DNA of 64,000 nt from Acidobacteriota bacterium (GTDB lineage: Bacteria > Acidobacteriota > Terriglobia > Terriglobales > Acidobacteriaceae), in the NCBI GenBank assembly GCA_013289685.1, contig JABCZL010000001.1, positions 774,509 through 838,508 on the forward strand. Reading direction: 5' to 3'. Both the position numbers and the translations under genes were made by a program. The notes under the pieces are model-generated. The model was not told the origin of the DNA and did not search any database. It was given only the letters and a program-made list of their open reading frames with translations. This document shows positions 35,266 to 45,051 of the stretch, piece by piece. Each line of letters opens with the position of its first letter. The stretch's first letter is position 1.

Positions 35266-35301
35266 CCCCACCCTTCTCGCGTTCTTTGCGAGAGGGTGGG
35301 G
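35266..35301. repeat. Long palindromic hairpin between sugar genes
   Basis: CCCCACCCTTCTCGC (35266-35280) pairs with GCGAGAGGGTGGGG (35288-35301) with one bulge; the loop is GTTCTTT and ATTTT follows on the plus strand. The flanking genes are both minus strand, where no U-run follows. It may be a dispersed palindrome or an mRNA-stabilising or processing hairpin. Confidence 0.6.
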
Positions 35302-35319
35302 ATTTTGACTGTATCGCTC

Positions 35320-36228
35320 TCAGCGAATCTCGGCCAGCGATTGCTCCAACGCCTCGCCCTTCGGCACAGGCATTGCGCCGACCTCACTGGCCACCCACGC
35401 TCCCACTCGATTCGCCATTTCGTTCATCTGATCCAGCGACGCGCCGCGCAGATACTCGTGAACCAGACCCGCGGTAAACGCGTCCCCCGACCCGACTGTA
35501 TCCGCCACCCGCACGTGAAACCCCGGGTGCTCGCTCAGATCCCCGCCTCGCTTGTCGCACACCAGCAAACTTCCCCGCCCGCCGCGCGTGATGCAGACCA
35601 GTTTCAGATCATAAGCGCTGATCAACTGCCGCGCCGACGTCAACTCATCCTCGTGGGGAAAACCGCCCAGACTCATGACCTTCGGCAATTCCTCGTCATT
35701 CAATTTGACAAAGTCCGCCAGCTTCATCGATTCCGAAAGAACTTCCTGCGAGTAGTACGACTGCCGCAGGTTGACGTCGAACACTTTCACCGCGCCCGGC
35801 GACGTGGTCTGAAGAAAATTTCGAATCGTCGTGTGGCTCGCCTCTGCCCGTTGCGCCAGCGATCCAAAACAAACCGCATCGGCAGTCTCAGCCAGGCGCT
35901 GCCAGTCGGGAGTCCACTCCAGAAAATCCCACGACACCGGATGCGCAATCTCAAACCGCGCGACTCCCTTGTCGTCGAGTTCCACTCTTACCGTGCCCGT
36001 CGGATGCTGCCGGTCGGTCTGCACATGATCGATATTGAGCCGCAATTCCTGCATACGCCGCAGCGCTTCCAAGCCTCGCGAATCTTCGCCCACGCGGCTC
36101 GCCACGATTCCCTGATCCCCCATGAGCGTTGTGATGTAAGCGAAGTTTGCCGGCGCCCCGCCGAGACACGTCTTCTCCGGCAAGAGATCCCAGAGCACTT
36201 CGCCCAGTCCCACAACTTTTTTATTCAT
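35320..36228 (-). CDS. PfkB family carbohydrate kinase, fructokinase-like
   Basis: A 302-aa kinase beginning MNKKVVGLGEVLWDLLPEKT, with GGAPANFAYITTLMGDQG typical of bacterial fructokinases and the catalytic VADTVGSGDAFTAGLVHEYL near residue 240. Fructose or a related ketose is the likely substrate, by family resemblance. It is upstream of the GH36-like gene on the same strand, separated by 161 bases holding a hairpin and the candidate operator. Confidence 0.9.
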   Translation of the reverse strand: MNKKVVGLGEVLWDLLPEKTCLGGAPANFAYITTLMGDQGIVASRVGEDSRGLEALRRMQELRLNIDHVQTDRQHPTGTVRVELDDKGVARFEIAHPVSWDFLEWTPDWQRLAETADAVCFGSLAQRAEASHTTIRNFLQTTSPGAVKVFDVNLRQSYYSQEVLSESMKLADFVKLNDEELPKVMSLGGFPHEDELTSARQLISAYDLKLVCITRGGRGSLLVCDKRGGDLSEHPGFHVRVADTVGSGDAFTAGLVHEYLRGASLDQMNEMANRVGAWVASEVGAMPVPKGEALEQSLAEIR

Positions 36229-36304
36229 GCTTGCTCAGCGCGTTAGGTTGTACGGAATAGAAATTCCACGGAAGTCGAAACTGAGGTAGCCTGGCAGCCT
36301 CTCG

Positions 36305-38920
36305 CTAGTTCAAGGCCTGCACCAAATACAAATCCGACAGCGTCCGCACATAGGAATAAACGTAAGTCTTATTGTCGGCGGACATCAATACGCGGCCCAC
36401 GGTATCGATGCCGGCCGCATCGGCGGGTTCGATCATTTTCCACAGCGTTCTTTGCCCGCTCGACAAATCTACGCGAAAAACCTGGGCGGGAACCTGTCCC
36501 CGCGCTATAACAAAGAGCGAGCGCCCATCCGCAGTCCAGGCTGTCGCGATTTCTCCGGGCTGCATTCCCGGGACCAGCTTCGGCTCCCCTCCGTCGACCG
36601 GGAACAGATAGACTTTCTGGTCTGGACCGCGAGCGGCGACGAATCGGCCATCCGGCGACAAAACCATTCCCGATCCAACCCCCTCCATACTCACGGCGCG
36701 CGGCTTGAAATCGTCGAGCGACTCCAGGTAGAGGCGAACCCCATGCCCGGGCTCGGTTCCGGTAAAAATGAATCTCTTCCCGTCGGGCAAGAACGCCCCA
36801 GAAATATGATTCAGCCCATCGCTTTTCAATTGCTTGATTTCTCCGACACCCGTCGGATAGAGAAGCAACGGCGACGGAGAGACATTCAATCGCGCCAGGG
36901 CCCATTTGCCGTCGGGCGACAAAGACAGTCCGCTGCCTTCTCCCAGGCGGATCGCCGGCGACCCATCCGTGTTCCGCAGATACGCTGCATATTTCGGCCC
37001 ACCACCCTCACCCGCCTCCTGGAACAGGATCATCTTCCCGTCCGGCGACAAACTTCCCGGCACTGACCAGTCCAGCCATGACAGGTCCTTCTCCTTGGCC
37101 TGGCCCGGCGCCAGCCCGATCATGCCCGCGCGATCATTGCCGCGAGTCAATAACACACTTCCGTCTTTGCCAACGTCGAGAATCGTCAGCTCGCCGGGCA
37201 CGCGAGCCAGCAACCGCACTTTCCCGATCAGATCTGTCGCATACAGCGACCGATCGCCGCCTGTGCGCGTTGCCGTAAACCATACTTCTTTGCCATCCGG
37301 CGACCACGCCAGGCCCTGAATGCTGTCCCATCCATCGGACAGCTTCGTCTTCTTCCCCGCCAAATCCACTACCGCCACCGCACCGCCGTCGTCGGAAGGC
37401 TGGGGATGGTCGATGAACGCGACTACCTTGCCATCGGGCCCTACGCGCGGGTTTCCAATCCATCCATCCGCCTGGTACAGCATTTTGCCTAATGGGAACT
37501 CGAGGCGCTTTCGCCCCTCAACCTCGTGAACCACCGCCACGTTGGTGCCGTCGGGCGACCAGTCGGCCCATTCGACATCGTCGAGAATTTCGCGCGGCGC
37601 ACCGCCCACCAAAGGAACCGTCGCCAAGGTCCCCGAGTAGATGAATGCTTCGCGAGGCTTGCTGCGCAGCGCGACCAACATTTCGCCTGCCGCCGAAACC
37701 GCCAGCACTTCGGCGCCCTTGGGTTCGATCTCTTGGGACTGCGGACTCTCGGGACGCGTCGCGAACAGATTGAGCGACTTGCCCTCCCACGCGGCGCTGT
37801 AGATCACCGTCTTTCCATCGGCCGCAAAGCGCGCCGAATGCACGATCCCGCGCCGGAACGTCAGCGGATGATAGGCTGCAAACTCCGTCTTACCCGACCC
37901 TTTGAGCAGCAGCGCCCCCACTCCCAGTCCAACGAGCAGGGCGAGCACTCCCGCCACACTAGCCGCTGTCCACACCCGCCCGGGCGGCACCAAATTTTCG
38001 CGCGCCGATGGCGCCGGGATGCTCGTTCCCGAAGCCGCCGCAATCCCGGAACCGCTCGCCGCCCTGATTCGCGAACTCTCCAGTCCGCGCTTAATCCGTT
38101 TCAAGTCGCCGCGCAACTCCGCCGCCGTCTGGTAGCGCATGTCGCGCTCTTTTTCCAGCGACTTCAAAATCAAATCATTCAGTTTCTCAGGGATCACCGG
38201 ATTCAAGTCCGCCACCGGCACCGGCATCCGATTAAGAATGGCCTCGAAGACCACGCCGTTGCTGCTCCCGGAAAACGCCATCGTTCCGGTCGCCATCTCG
38301 TACATCACCGAACCAAACGCAAAAAGATCGGTGCGCGCATCCAGCTCTTCCGCCCGCACCTGCTCCGGGGACATGTAGGCTACGGTTCCGATCGTCGACC
38401 CCGGACTGGTCATCGGGCCCCCCGGCGTGGTCAACGTATGTTCCGTACTCAGCGCCAGCTTGGCCAGTCCAAAGTCCAGCAGCTTGGTCTGCCCTCGTTT
38501 AGTCACGAAAATATTTGCCGGCTTGATGTCCCGGTGAACGATTCCCCGGCTGTGCGCCGCATCCAGCGCATCGGCAATCTCCATGCTGATCCCAAGCAGG
38601 GTCTCCACATCCATGGGCCGCCCGGCGATGCGGTGTTTCAGCGTCTGCCCGTCGAGAAATTCCATCGCGATGAACGCATGTCCATCGTGCTCATCGATCT
38701 CGTAAATTGTGCAGATGTTGGGATGATTCAGCGCCGACGCCGCCTGCGCTTCGCGCTGAAAGCGGATCAGCGCCTGCGGATCTTTGGCCACATCATCGGG
38801 AAGGAACTTCAGCGCCACAAAGCGTTTCAGCTTCGTGTCCTCGGCCTTGTAGACGACACCCATTCCCCCGCCGCCGAGCTTTTCGAGAATCCGGTAGTGG
38901 GAGATGGTCTGGCCGATCAT
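36305..38920 (-). CDS. Eukaryotic-like Ser/Thr protein kinase with C-terminal beta-propeller
   Basis: An 871-aa transmembrane receptor-type kinase. Residues 8-270 form the kinase: [14 protein letters not shown] (P-loop), VALKFL (catalytic Lys), [14 protein letters not shown] (catalytic loop), DFGLAK and [21 protein letters not shown]. One membrane helix follows at about 310-335 ([21 protein letters not shown]). Residues 350-870 are repeated WSPDGK/SPDGK blades, as in TolB/WD40-like propellers, likely a periplasmic sensing or protein-binding domain. This architecture is expanded in acidobacteria. Its targets are unknown and it has no operon partner. Confidence 0.93.
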   Translation of the reverse strand: MIGQTISHYRILEKLGGGGMGVVYKAEDTKLKRFVALKFLPDDVAKDPQALIRFQREAQAASALNHPNICTIYEIDEHDGHAFIAMEFLDGQTLKHRIAGRPMDVETLLGISMEIADALDAAHSRGIVHRDIKPANIFVTKRGQTKLLDFGLAKLALSTEHTLTTPGGPMTSPGSTIGTVAYMSPEQVRAEELDARTDLFAFGSVMYEMATGTMAFSGSSNGVVFEAILNRMPVPVADLNPVIPEKLNDLILKSLEKERDMRYQTAAELRGDLKRIKRGLESSRIRAASGSGIAAASGTSIPAPSARENLVPPGRVWTAASVAGVLALLVGLGVGALLLKGSGKTEFAAYHPLTFRRGIVHSARFAADGKTVIYSAAWEGKSLNLFATRPESPQSQEIEPKGAEVLAVSAAGEMLVALRSKPREAFIYSGTLATVPLVGGAPREILDDVEWADWSPDGTNVAVVHEVEGRKRLEFPLGKMLYQADGWIGNPRVGPDGKVVAFIDHPQPSDDGGAVAVVDLAGKKTKLSDGWDSIQGLAWSPDGKEVWFTATRTGGDRSLYATDLIGKVRLLARVPGELTILDVGKDGSVLLTRGNDRAGMIGLAPGQAKEKDLSWLDWSVPGSLSPDGKMILFQEAGEGGGPKYAAYLRNTDGSPAIRLGEGSGLSLSPDGKWALARLNVSPSPLLLYPTGVGEIKQLKSDGLNHISGAFLPDGKRFIFTGTEPGHGVRLYLESLDDFKPRAVSMEGVGSGMVLSPDGRFVAARGPDQKVYLFPVDGGEPKLVPGMQPGEIATAWTADGRSLFVIARGQVPAQVFRVDLSSGQRTLWKMIEPADAAGIDTVGRVLMSADNKTYVYSYVRTLSDLYLVQALN

Positions 38921-38999
38921 TCCGTGGGGCCTGTGGCAGGCGCAGCTATCTTATTGATACAGAGCGCTCCGCGCAAGCGACGAGTCTTGAGTCCTCGCG

Positions 39000-39818
39000 T
39001 CAACTCGCCTTCCCTTTCCCCGGAGGAACCAACGCGACCGCAGCCTCGGTGGTGAGCAGCAGGAACGTAAACGTCTCCTGCAGATACAAGCGGACCGCTG
39101 CGTCGGTGTGGCTCAGGTAACCGATCGACACATCCTGGCCGATGTGCAGTTCGAAATCACCGCCGCGAGTGGTCAGCACGAAAGCGCCGGCAATGGCGGG
39201 CGCCCATATGATTTCATCCTTGACCAGCCGCTTAACGTGCTCCAGAACCGGATATCCGTGGTCGCTGGTCTCGGCGAGCGCGGTGTACGCGTCGGCACCG
39301 AGCAGCACCGAGTAGGGGCCGTTGACACCGACGAGGCGCAACCGGCTCAGGCCTTGAGCAATGGCTTCCGGATACTCGCGCACGTCGGCGGGAAGCGTCA
39401 TCATCGGATTGCTGCTCCCCTGGCGGATGCCGCCGATCCCAGCAGCAGCGTAACCGTCGAATATGGCGCCGTCCTCGGCATAAGCGATCTGTCGCGCAGC
39501 GTCCTTCGCCGGTTGCCAGTCGGAATCGTTCCCGCCGCGGTCGACGTCGTCGATTGCCTGGCGATCCAACTCGAACGGAACCCGCACTTCGACCAGCGCC
39601 TTCACCTCGCGCTGCCGTGCGACGATGCCCTTCGCCGGCGCAGTGATCGTCCGCAAGTGGCCGGTGCCGACGGCAGAAAGGCCGACGCCGTCCGGCCCCT
39701 TTACGTCCACCACGCGTCGCCCGGCAAGGTAACGCTTGAGCGTGCGCGAGGTTTCCTCTTCGATCTGCGTCCAGGCGGAATCGGAAATGGGGGCAAGTTC
39801 GCGATGAAGATTATTCAT
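39000..39818 (-). CDS. Encapsulin shell protein (family 1)
   Basis: A 272-aa HK97-fold protein that self-assembles into a nanocompartment. ATG 39818 is preceded by AAAGGAG. Recognised from MNNLHRELAPISDSAWTQIE, RRVVDVKGPDGVGLSAVGTG, EVRVPFELDRQAIDDVDRG, DGYAAAGIGGIRQGSSNP and the C-terminal LYLQETFTFLLLTTEAAV. The start overlaps the end of the DyP peroxidase gene by 8 bases, so cargo and shell are translationally coupled. Confidence 0.95.
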   Translation of the reverse strand: MNNLHRELAPISDSAWTQIEEETSRTLKRYLAGRRVVDVKGPDGVGLSAVGTGHLRTITAPAKGIVARQREVKALVEVRVPFELDRQAIDDVDRGGNDSDWQPAKDAARQIAYAEDGAIFDGYAAAGIGGIRQGSSNPMMTLPADVREYPEAIAQGLSRLRLVGVNGPYSVLLGADAYTALAETSDHGYPVLEHVKRLVKDEIIWAPAIAGAFVLTTRGGDFELHIGQDVSIGYLSHTDAAVRLYLQETFTFLLLTTEAAVALVPPGKGKAS

Positions 39819-40899
39819 GTCGTGGGTCTCCTTTAAGGGAACCGATGCCGAGAGAACCCTCGCGCACCGACTGGATGGATGGAGAAGGTTCACTCCCCGC
39901 CGGCGCGGAATCCGCAATGCCAGGCGGGGCTTCGTTCGCTTGATCTGCGGTCACGTTTTCTAGAAAAGTTGCGGCAGGCACGAAGAACAGGCTCCCGGTG
40001 ACGGCGCGGCTGAAATCGAGCAGCCGATCGTAGTTGCCGGGCGGGCGACCGACGAACATGTTTTCCAGCATCTGCTCGATCGTACGGGGCGAACGGCTGT
40101 AGCCGATGAAGTACGTACCAAATTCGCCGTGCCCCGCCCGGCCGAAGGGCATGTTGTCGCGCAGGATCTTCACTTCTGTCCCGTTCTCAACAATCGTGGT
40201 GAGCGCGTTGTGCGCGGAGGTTGGCTTGACGGAATCGTCCAATTCGATGTCCGACAGCTTGGTGCGCCCGATGATGCGTTCCTGCGCCTCCGTGGAGAGC
40301 GCATTCCATGCGCCCAGATCGTGGAGATATTTCTGCACGATGACGTAAGTGCCAGCGGCGAACGCAGCGTCCTCGTCGCCGATGAGCACAGCGTCGGTCA
40401 CTGCCTGGCCCCTGGGATTCTCCGTCCCGTCGACGAAGCCCAGCAGGTCGCGCTCATCGAAGTACCGAAAGCCGTGCACTTCGTCCACCGGCGACACGGC
40501 GTCTCCTAAACGCGCCATCAGCTGAGTGGCCAGCTCGAAACATAAGTCCATTCGCTTGGCGCGGATGTGGAAAAGCAAATCGCCGGGAGTAGCGACCGCA
40601 TGCCGCGTTCCGGCGCGAATCTCCCCGAAGGGATGCAGTTCTGCCGGGCGCGGCGATCCGAAGAGTCGGTCCCACGCGTCGGATCCAAATCCCATAACGC
40701 AGGAAAGGCCCGCTCCCAGGTCGCGAAATTCCACCGCGCGCACCAGCGCGGCCAGGTCGCCGCAGAACGAGCGCAGGGTGGCCCGATTTTCAAGACCGGG
40801 GTTGAGCGTCGCGACCATGAAAATCGCGGCGCGAGTAAGCGGCGCCGCTACGGGCTGCGCCAAGGCAGGTAATCTACCCGCCGCTTGGGGCCGGCTCAT
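39811..40899 (-). CDS. DyP-type heme peroxidase, encapsulin cargo
   Basis: A 362-aa dye-decolorising peroxidase from ATG 40899 (MSRPQAAGRLPALAQ). The catalytic GFVDGTENP motif (distal Asp) and the proximal His region (PTSAHNALTTIVENG) are present, with FGTYFIGYSRSP near the C-terminal end of the fold. After the folded domain, a Pro/Ala-rich linker ends in the cargo-loading peptide GSLGIGSLKG, the consensus signal that docks DyP inside encapsulin. The protein likely detoxifies peroxide inside the shell. Longer in-frame starts (40983, 40962) lack support. Confidence 0.94.
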   Translation of the reverse strand: MSRPQAAGRLPALAQPVAAPLTRAAIFMVATLNPGLENRATLRSFCGDLAALVRAVEFRDLGAGLSCVMGFGSDAWDRLFGSPRPAELHPFGEIRAGTRHAVATPGDLLFHIRAKRMDLCFELATQLMARLGDAVSPVDEVHGFRYFDERDLLGFVDGTENPRGQAVTDAVLIGDEDAAFAAGTYVIVQKYLHDLGAWNALSTEAQERIIGRTKLSDIELDDSVKPTSAHNALTTIVENGTEVKILRDNMPFGRAGHGEFGTYFIGYSRSPRTIEQMLENMFVGRPPGNYDRLLDFSRAVTGSLFFVPAATFLENVTADQANEAPPGIADSAPAGSEPSPSIQSVREGSLGIGSLKGDPRHE

Positions 40900-41293
40900 G
40901 GGATCGGGTTCCACGGGTGTCGTCCTGGTGAGTGCGAAACGTTCGGATCGTAAGCTTACCATCGCCCGCCGACGAACGTCCAACGTGCGGCGCGCAATCC
41001 CGCGACCCGCCGATTAAAATGCAGGAACTCGCCTCTTGGTCGAAGTAATTGATAAGTTAAGACGGGCATTCTGGGGGGGATTGCATTCGAAATCTGGCCG
41101 GTACACCGGATAGCCCAGAAGCTCAGGAAAACCGCACTTTCCGACTGATTACCAATGAGTCGACTCTAGGACCTGAAGCGTTCGATCGCGACGATCCCGG
41201 CGCAAGAAATCTTCCAAATAAGCGGAACCTGGAATTGCTTTCGATACTCAAATACTTTTGATACTCAAATAAAAGATCGAGCGGAGGTTTGCT
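40900..41293. other. Divergent intergenic region with direct repeat
   Basis: This gap between the DyP and L,D-transpeptidase genes contains the direct repeat GATACTCAAATA at 41243-41254 and 41260-41271, 17 bases apart. The repeat may be a regulatory site or a duplicated AT-rich promoter segment for the downstream gene. GGAGG precedes the ATG at 41294. No other feature is recognised. Confidence 0.45.
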
Positions 41294-43039
41294 ATGAGGA
41301 ATCCTGTTAGTCGGCCTCAGTGGATGATCGTTCTAACCATCGTAGTCGTTGCCGGAATGGTCGTTGCCGGAATGTCGGTTGCGAGCGGTGGGACCTTCCC
41401 TGCTTTCCTCCCAAAGCTGCACCCTGCTCTTGCAGGCAAGACGTTGTCTGCCTCGGGTGTTCCCGCGCTCCGCGGCATTGTGGACTCAGCTCGTAATGCC
41501 GATCTTCGCTGGCCCGACTTTACTCCCTACAAAGCCGAGGTCGCCAAACTTTACGAGACGAATGGTTATTCTCTCCTTTGGGTTCAGAACGGCCGCGTCC
41601 GACCCCAAGGACTCGCCGTGATTGAGCTCTTACAAAATGCCGGCGCGAAAGGACTCGACCCCGAAGATTACGACGGCTCGCGATGGCAGGGCCGCCTCCT
41701 CAAGCTGGGGCAAAACAAGGCCGATCAAAAACCGTCCGAACAAGATCTTGTCTCGTTCGATACCGCGCTTACCGTCTCGGCGATGCGCTACATCCGCGCC
41801 ATCCACTGTGGCCGCGTAAACCCCAAGGAATTCAAGTTTCAGATCGATATGGCGGGAAACCAACTCCCGTTGGCGGAATTCATTCAGACCCAGGTCGTGA
41901 ATGCAGGCGATCCGGCCGCCGAAATCCAGAAGCTGGAACCGCCCTTCCTGGGCTACCGGAAGATGCTCGCGCTCTTGCCGGTTTATGAAGGATACGCAAA
42001 CCAAGTTGCCGGAGAGAAGCTGCCGGCGGTCACGAAGACTGTGCGGCCCGGCCAACCCTACGCTGGCGTGGTCCGCTTGGGGCGATTTCTTCAAGTCATC
42101 GGCGACATTCCTGCAAGCGCGCAGCTGAATCCGAATGCAACCATCTATGACGGTGCGCTTGTCGAGGGCGTGAAGCATTACCAGGACAGACATGGAGAGT
42201 CGCCCACCGGCAACCTTGACGCGCGCACGATCAATGAACTCAACACGCCCCCGGCGGCCCGCATTCGCCAGATCAAGCTGACGCTCGAACGGTGGCGTTG
42301 GATTCCGCATTCCTTCCCACAACCGCCCGTGGTTGTGAATCTTCCTGAGTATCGTGTGCGCGCCATGAACCCGGATGGCACAGTCGCCTTCTACAAGAAC
42401 GTCATCATTGGAAAAGCCTACGGCCACAAGTCTCCGACCTTTGAGAAAGAGATCCAATACGTGGTCTTCCGGCCCTACTGGAACGTGACTCCCAGCATTC
42501 AGCGGAACGAAGTCGTCCCCCACATTCAGAAGGACCCGAACTACATCGCCAAGCATAATTTTGAAGTGGTCACGCCCCAAGGTGAAGTCGTAACCGACAA
42601 CCAAGTGAGCCCGGAGGTTTTAGAAGGCATACGATCGCTTCACCTGATGGTGCGGCAGAAGCCCGGCGATACGAATTCGCTTGGCCTGGTGAAGATCATC
42701 TTCCCCAACCCGGATAACGTATACCTGCACGGCACCGACGCTCCGGAACTGTTCTCGCCCGACGTCCGCGATTTCAGCCACGGATGCATTCGCGTGGAGA
42801 AGCCCGCAGACCTCGTTGCCTGGGTGTTGCGAAACAATCCTGGCTGGGATTTAGAGCGGGTGAAGGCCACGATGAACGGCGAGAAAAACAATCTTCAGGT
42901 GAACCTGGTCACGCGAATTCCAGTTCTGATTGTCTACGGCACCGCTACGGTGAACGAGGAAAATCAGATTCGATTTTTCGACGATATCTATGGTTATGAC
43001 GCCGAACTCGACAAAGCCTTGGCCACAGAACATCCCTAG
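41294..43039 (+). CDS. L,D-transpeptidase (YcbB-like, YkuD domain)
   Basis: A 581-aa exported cell-wall enzyme with an N-terminal membrane anchor or signal (WMIVLTIVVVAGMVVAGMSV). A peptidoglycan-binding-like region follows (GALVEGVKHYQDRHGESPTG at about residues 290-320). The catalytic YkuD domain carries YLHGTDAPELF and DFSHGCIRVEKP with the nucleophilic Cys in the SHGCIR motif. It forms 3-3 cross-links in murein or attaches proteins to it. The start is supported by GGAGG 8 bases upstream. The DUF882 gene downstream is also a wall enzyme. Confidence 0.93.
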   Translation: MRNPVSRPQWMIVLTIVVVAGMVVAGMSVASGGTFPAFLPKLHPALAGKTLSASGVPALRGIVDSARNADLRWPDFTPYKAEVAKLYETNGYSLLWVQNGRVRPQGLAVIELLQNAGAKGLDPEDYDGSRWQGRLLKLGQNKADQKPSEQDLVSFDTALTVSAMRYIRAIHCGRVNPKEFKFQIDMAGNQLPLAEFIQTQVVNAGDPAAEIQKLEPPFLGYRKMLALLPVYEGYANQVAGEKLPAVTKTVRPGQPYAGVVRLGRFLQVIGDIPASAQLNPNATIYDGALVEGVKHYQDRHGESPTGNLDARTINELNTPPAARIRQIKLTLERWRWIPHSFPQPPVVVNLPEYRVRAMNPDGTVAFYKNVIIGKAYGHKSPTFEKEIQYVVFRPYWNVTPSIQRNEVVPHIQKDPNYIAKHNFEVVTPQGEVVTDNQVSPEVLEGIRSLHLMVRQKPGDTNSLGLVKIIFPNPDNVYLHGTDAPELFSPDVRDFSHGCIRVEKPADLVAWVLRNNPGWDLERVKATMNGEKNNLQVNLVTRIPVLIVYGTATVNEENQIRFFDDIYGYDAELDKALATEHP

Positions 43040-43215
43040 ACAGCCCGTGGACGAGCGTCCTAGGCAGCCTCGTGGAAGAGCGTCCGAGGCAACTCAGTGG
43101 AAGACCGTCCTTAGGCAGCCTCGTCGAAGAGCGTCCTTAGGCAGCGTCGCGGAAGAGCGTACCTAGGCAGCTCCGTGGAAGAAGCGACCTTAGGTAGTCC
43201 CGTGGAAGAGCGACC
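43038..43215. repeat. Seven tandem degenerate 26-bp repeats
   Basis: Units of roughly GGCAGCCTCGTGGAAGAGCG plus TCCTTA begin at about 43038, 43063, 43088, 43114, 43140, 43166 and 43193, with spacings of 25-27 bases. They start at the L,D-transpeptidase stop codon and lead into the palindrome at 43210. The units are contiguous, so this is not a CRISPR array. Confidence 0.85.
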
Positions 43216-43260
43216 CTTTAGGGTCGCGTTAACCGCCACATTCGGCGGGGCTTTAGCCCC
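43210..43260. repeat. Two palindromes, possible transcription/processing hairpins
   Basis: GCGACCCTTTAGGGTCGC (43210-43227) is a perfect inverted repeat at the end of the tandem array. GGGGCTTTAGCCCC (43247-43260) is a second hairpin. Both have the style of acidobacterial dispersed palindromes; neither has a U-run. Confidence 0.65.
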
Positions 43261-43327
43261 CGTGCCTGGGTGGTTCTTTGGACCAGGATTGAGGCACCGA
43301 ATCTGGTTCGAACCGCATCTAATTAGC

Positions 43328-43939
43328 GTGCGCCTCTTCAAGTACAGTGCAGTGAACCTCGGTCAAAGACGTCAGGCATTTTCGGCCGCATTGCAGAAAG
43401 TCAATTGTAAGTTCTGTTTATCGCTGATTCTTTTTCTGCCGCTGGCGACGCTAGGGCATACCACAGAATCGACGGTTCCATCCCTACACGAATACCGGCT
43501 GCACTTCTATCACACTCACACCGGCGAGCGGCTCGATGTCGTATATCGTCGCGGTGATCAATACATCCCCGAAGCGCTGGACGAGCTCGACCATTATCTG
43601 CGCGACCACCGTACCGGAGACGTGCGCCATTTCGATCCTCGCCTCTTCGACCTTCTCTACGACCTGACCGCGTCGCTCGGCGATTCCGATGGTGAAATCG
43701 ATGTGATTTGCGGCTACCGCACGCCCTGGAGCAACGAATTCCTGCGCACCCGCAGCCCGCACACCGGCGTGGCGCAGCACAGCCTGCATATGCAGGCCGA
43801 AGCGATCGACATTCGCCTGCCTGGGATTCGGACGTCGGAGCTGCGGAACGCAGCCCTGAGCCTGCATCGCGGAGGAGTGGGGTACTATCGCAGCTTGGAC
43901 TTCGTGCACGTCGACGTCGGGCGTGTGCGCCACTGGTAG
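43328..43939 (+). CDS. DUF882/M15-like murein endopeptidase, YcbK (MepK)-like
   Basis: A protein of about 203 aa from GTG 43328; GTG 43352 is an alternative, and the longer reading translates repeat DNA. A hydrophobic segment (FCLSLILFLPLATLG) acts as an export signal. The catalytic domain shows DVICGYRTPWSNEFLR, GVAQHSLHMQAEAIDI with zinc-ligand His and Asp, and FVHVDVGRVRHW at the C-terminus. Relatives cleave 3-3 cross-links made by L,D-transpeptidases, so the pairing with the upstream LdtD/YcbB-like gene is functionally sensible. Confidence 0.85.
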   Translation: MRLFKYSAVNLGQRRQAFSAALQKVNCKFCLSLILFLPLATLGHTTESTVPSLHEYRLHFYHTHTGERLDVVYRRGDQYIPEALDELDHYLRDHRTGDVRHFDPRLFDLLYDLTASLGDSDGEIDVICGYRTPWSNEFLRTRSPHTGVAQHSLHMQAEAIDIRLPGIRTSELRNAALSLHRGGVGYYRSLDFVHVDVGRVRHW

Positions 43940-44088
43940 TTACTGCCTAACGCTCCAATAAAAGCGGTGTTGATCTCGTGAGCCATCGGCCGCCGCGGGA
44001 CAGAGCGTGCCTATCTGCCAAGCGGTTCTGGCCCACACTCAACCCACAACTCTCGAGACCCGCGCTCAATTCGCTTCACTGGTCCAGC

Positions 44089-44409
44089 CTAGTCGTGATC
44101 GTGCTCGTTCCAATCGCGGTCCTTGTGCCAGCGGTGGTCGTGTTCATCCCACCACTGATGGCGCTCACTCCAGCAACGCTCCCGCGCGTTGTGCAATTCA
44201 CGACGCTCGTGATTTGCCTGTCTGCTCTCGCGCCCATGTCTCTCGATTGCCTCGTGAAGTTCATGTTCCGCGTGAACGATTCGGCGCTGACACCGGTCGA
44301 TATCCTCCGCGTGGACTCGTGGCACTGCCGTGAAAAGCAACGCCGCCGTCAGTATGGTTCCTGCGAGCACAGATGATGCTGTGATAAAGAGATTATGCGT
44401 CTTGTTCAT
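44089..44409 (-). CDS. Small secreted His/Glu/Arg-rich protein, 106 aa
   Basis: ATG 44409 follows a good Shine-Dalgarno sequence (AAGGTGAGG). The first 34 residues are a signal peptide ending AVPRVHA. The mature part is a charged helical segment with repeated His (AEHELHEAIERHGRESRQAN, then RHQWWDEHDHRWHKD) and two Cys. It may bind metals in the periplasm, but no family is recognised. Similar small charged secreted proteins lie at 46674-46979. Confidence 0.65.
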   Translation of the reverse strand: MNKTHNLFITASSVLAGTILTAALLFTAVPRVHAEDIDRCQRRIVHAEHELHEAIERHGRESRQANHERRELHNARERCWSERHQWWDEHDHRWHKDRDWNEHDHD

Positions 44410-45051
44410 ACGGTATACCTCACCTTGTGATAGCAGGGTGCATCCAGTGAATCGCGCGATCATCCCCTGGTCGATTCTGCGGGTTTGTGGGCAGACAAAA
44501 AACTTGAGGGGCATCCCAGAACCGCCTGCAGGCACGACAGCATGAATGACTGCCAATTCAAAACCGAGATTCCCGAGAGACTGAGAAGCGGCGGTCGTGA
44601 GGGTCCGAATGTCAGCCACTCGACACTAACCCATGACCGCCCCTAAAGCGTTGTTTGCCTTCTCAGGGATAACGCGTTAGGCAGCTTGCACTATACTGTT
44701 TTGCCAATTGGCTGACTGTTCAGAATTGCTCACTTTCAGATAATCTGCGGAGTTGGCCTGCTCCGAAACCACTGCAGTCTTTCTTCGCACCTCTTGCGCA
44801 TATTTCTTGATCGCCCCTGCTCCGTTTGTGCTTGCTTGCCGTCAAAAGTACTCGATAGAACCCCGGCTATGCTTTGCGAGATCGGCTCTACGCCGTATCG
44901 ATTGAGCAAGTTGCGCGGCAATGCGGAGGGGCCACCTAAATGCACTCGTTCAACCGAGTGAGCACCCTTTCTCCTCTTTCAGGTTCCCTGAAACTAAGTC
45001 AGCCATCTGAAGTTCTCCCCTCTTAGCGACTACAACCTTAGGAGGTTGATA
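44410..45051. other. 642-base gap, no supported gene
   Basis: Reading frames here are short and lack family character, including a 69-codon minus-strand frame at 44736-44945. No RNA gene, strong promoter or terminator was recognised. The GGAGG at 45041-45045 belongs to the next gene. Confidence 0.5.

Noticed and set aside
32933..35308. A 791-codon open frame on the plus strand opposite the GH36-like gene
   Set aside because: It is Arg/His/Pro-rich with no family character and mirrors the codon bias of the real minus-strand gene.
37526..39055. A 509-codon plus-strand frame opposite the Ser/Thr kinase
   Set aside because: Composition is that of an antisense shadow; the minus-strand kinase has all catalytic motifs.
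43038..43215. CRISPR array
   Set aside because: The 26-bp units are contiguous and degenerate with no unique spacers, and no cas genes are near.
43285..43325. tRNA-like T-arm GGTTCGAACC
   Set aside because: No acceptor, D-arm or anticodon structure can be built around it.
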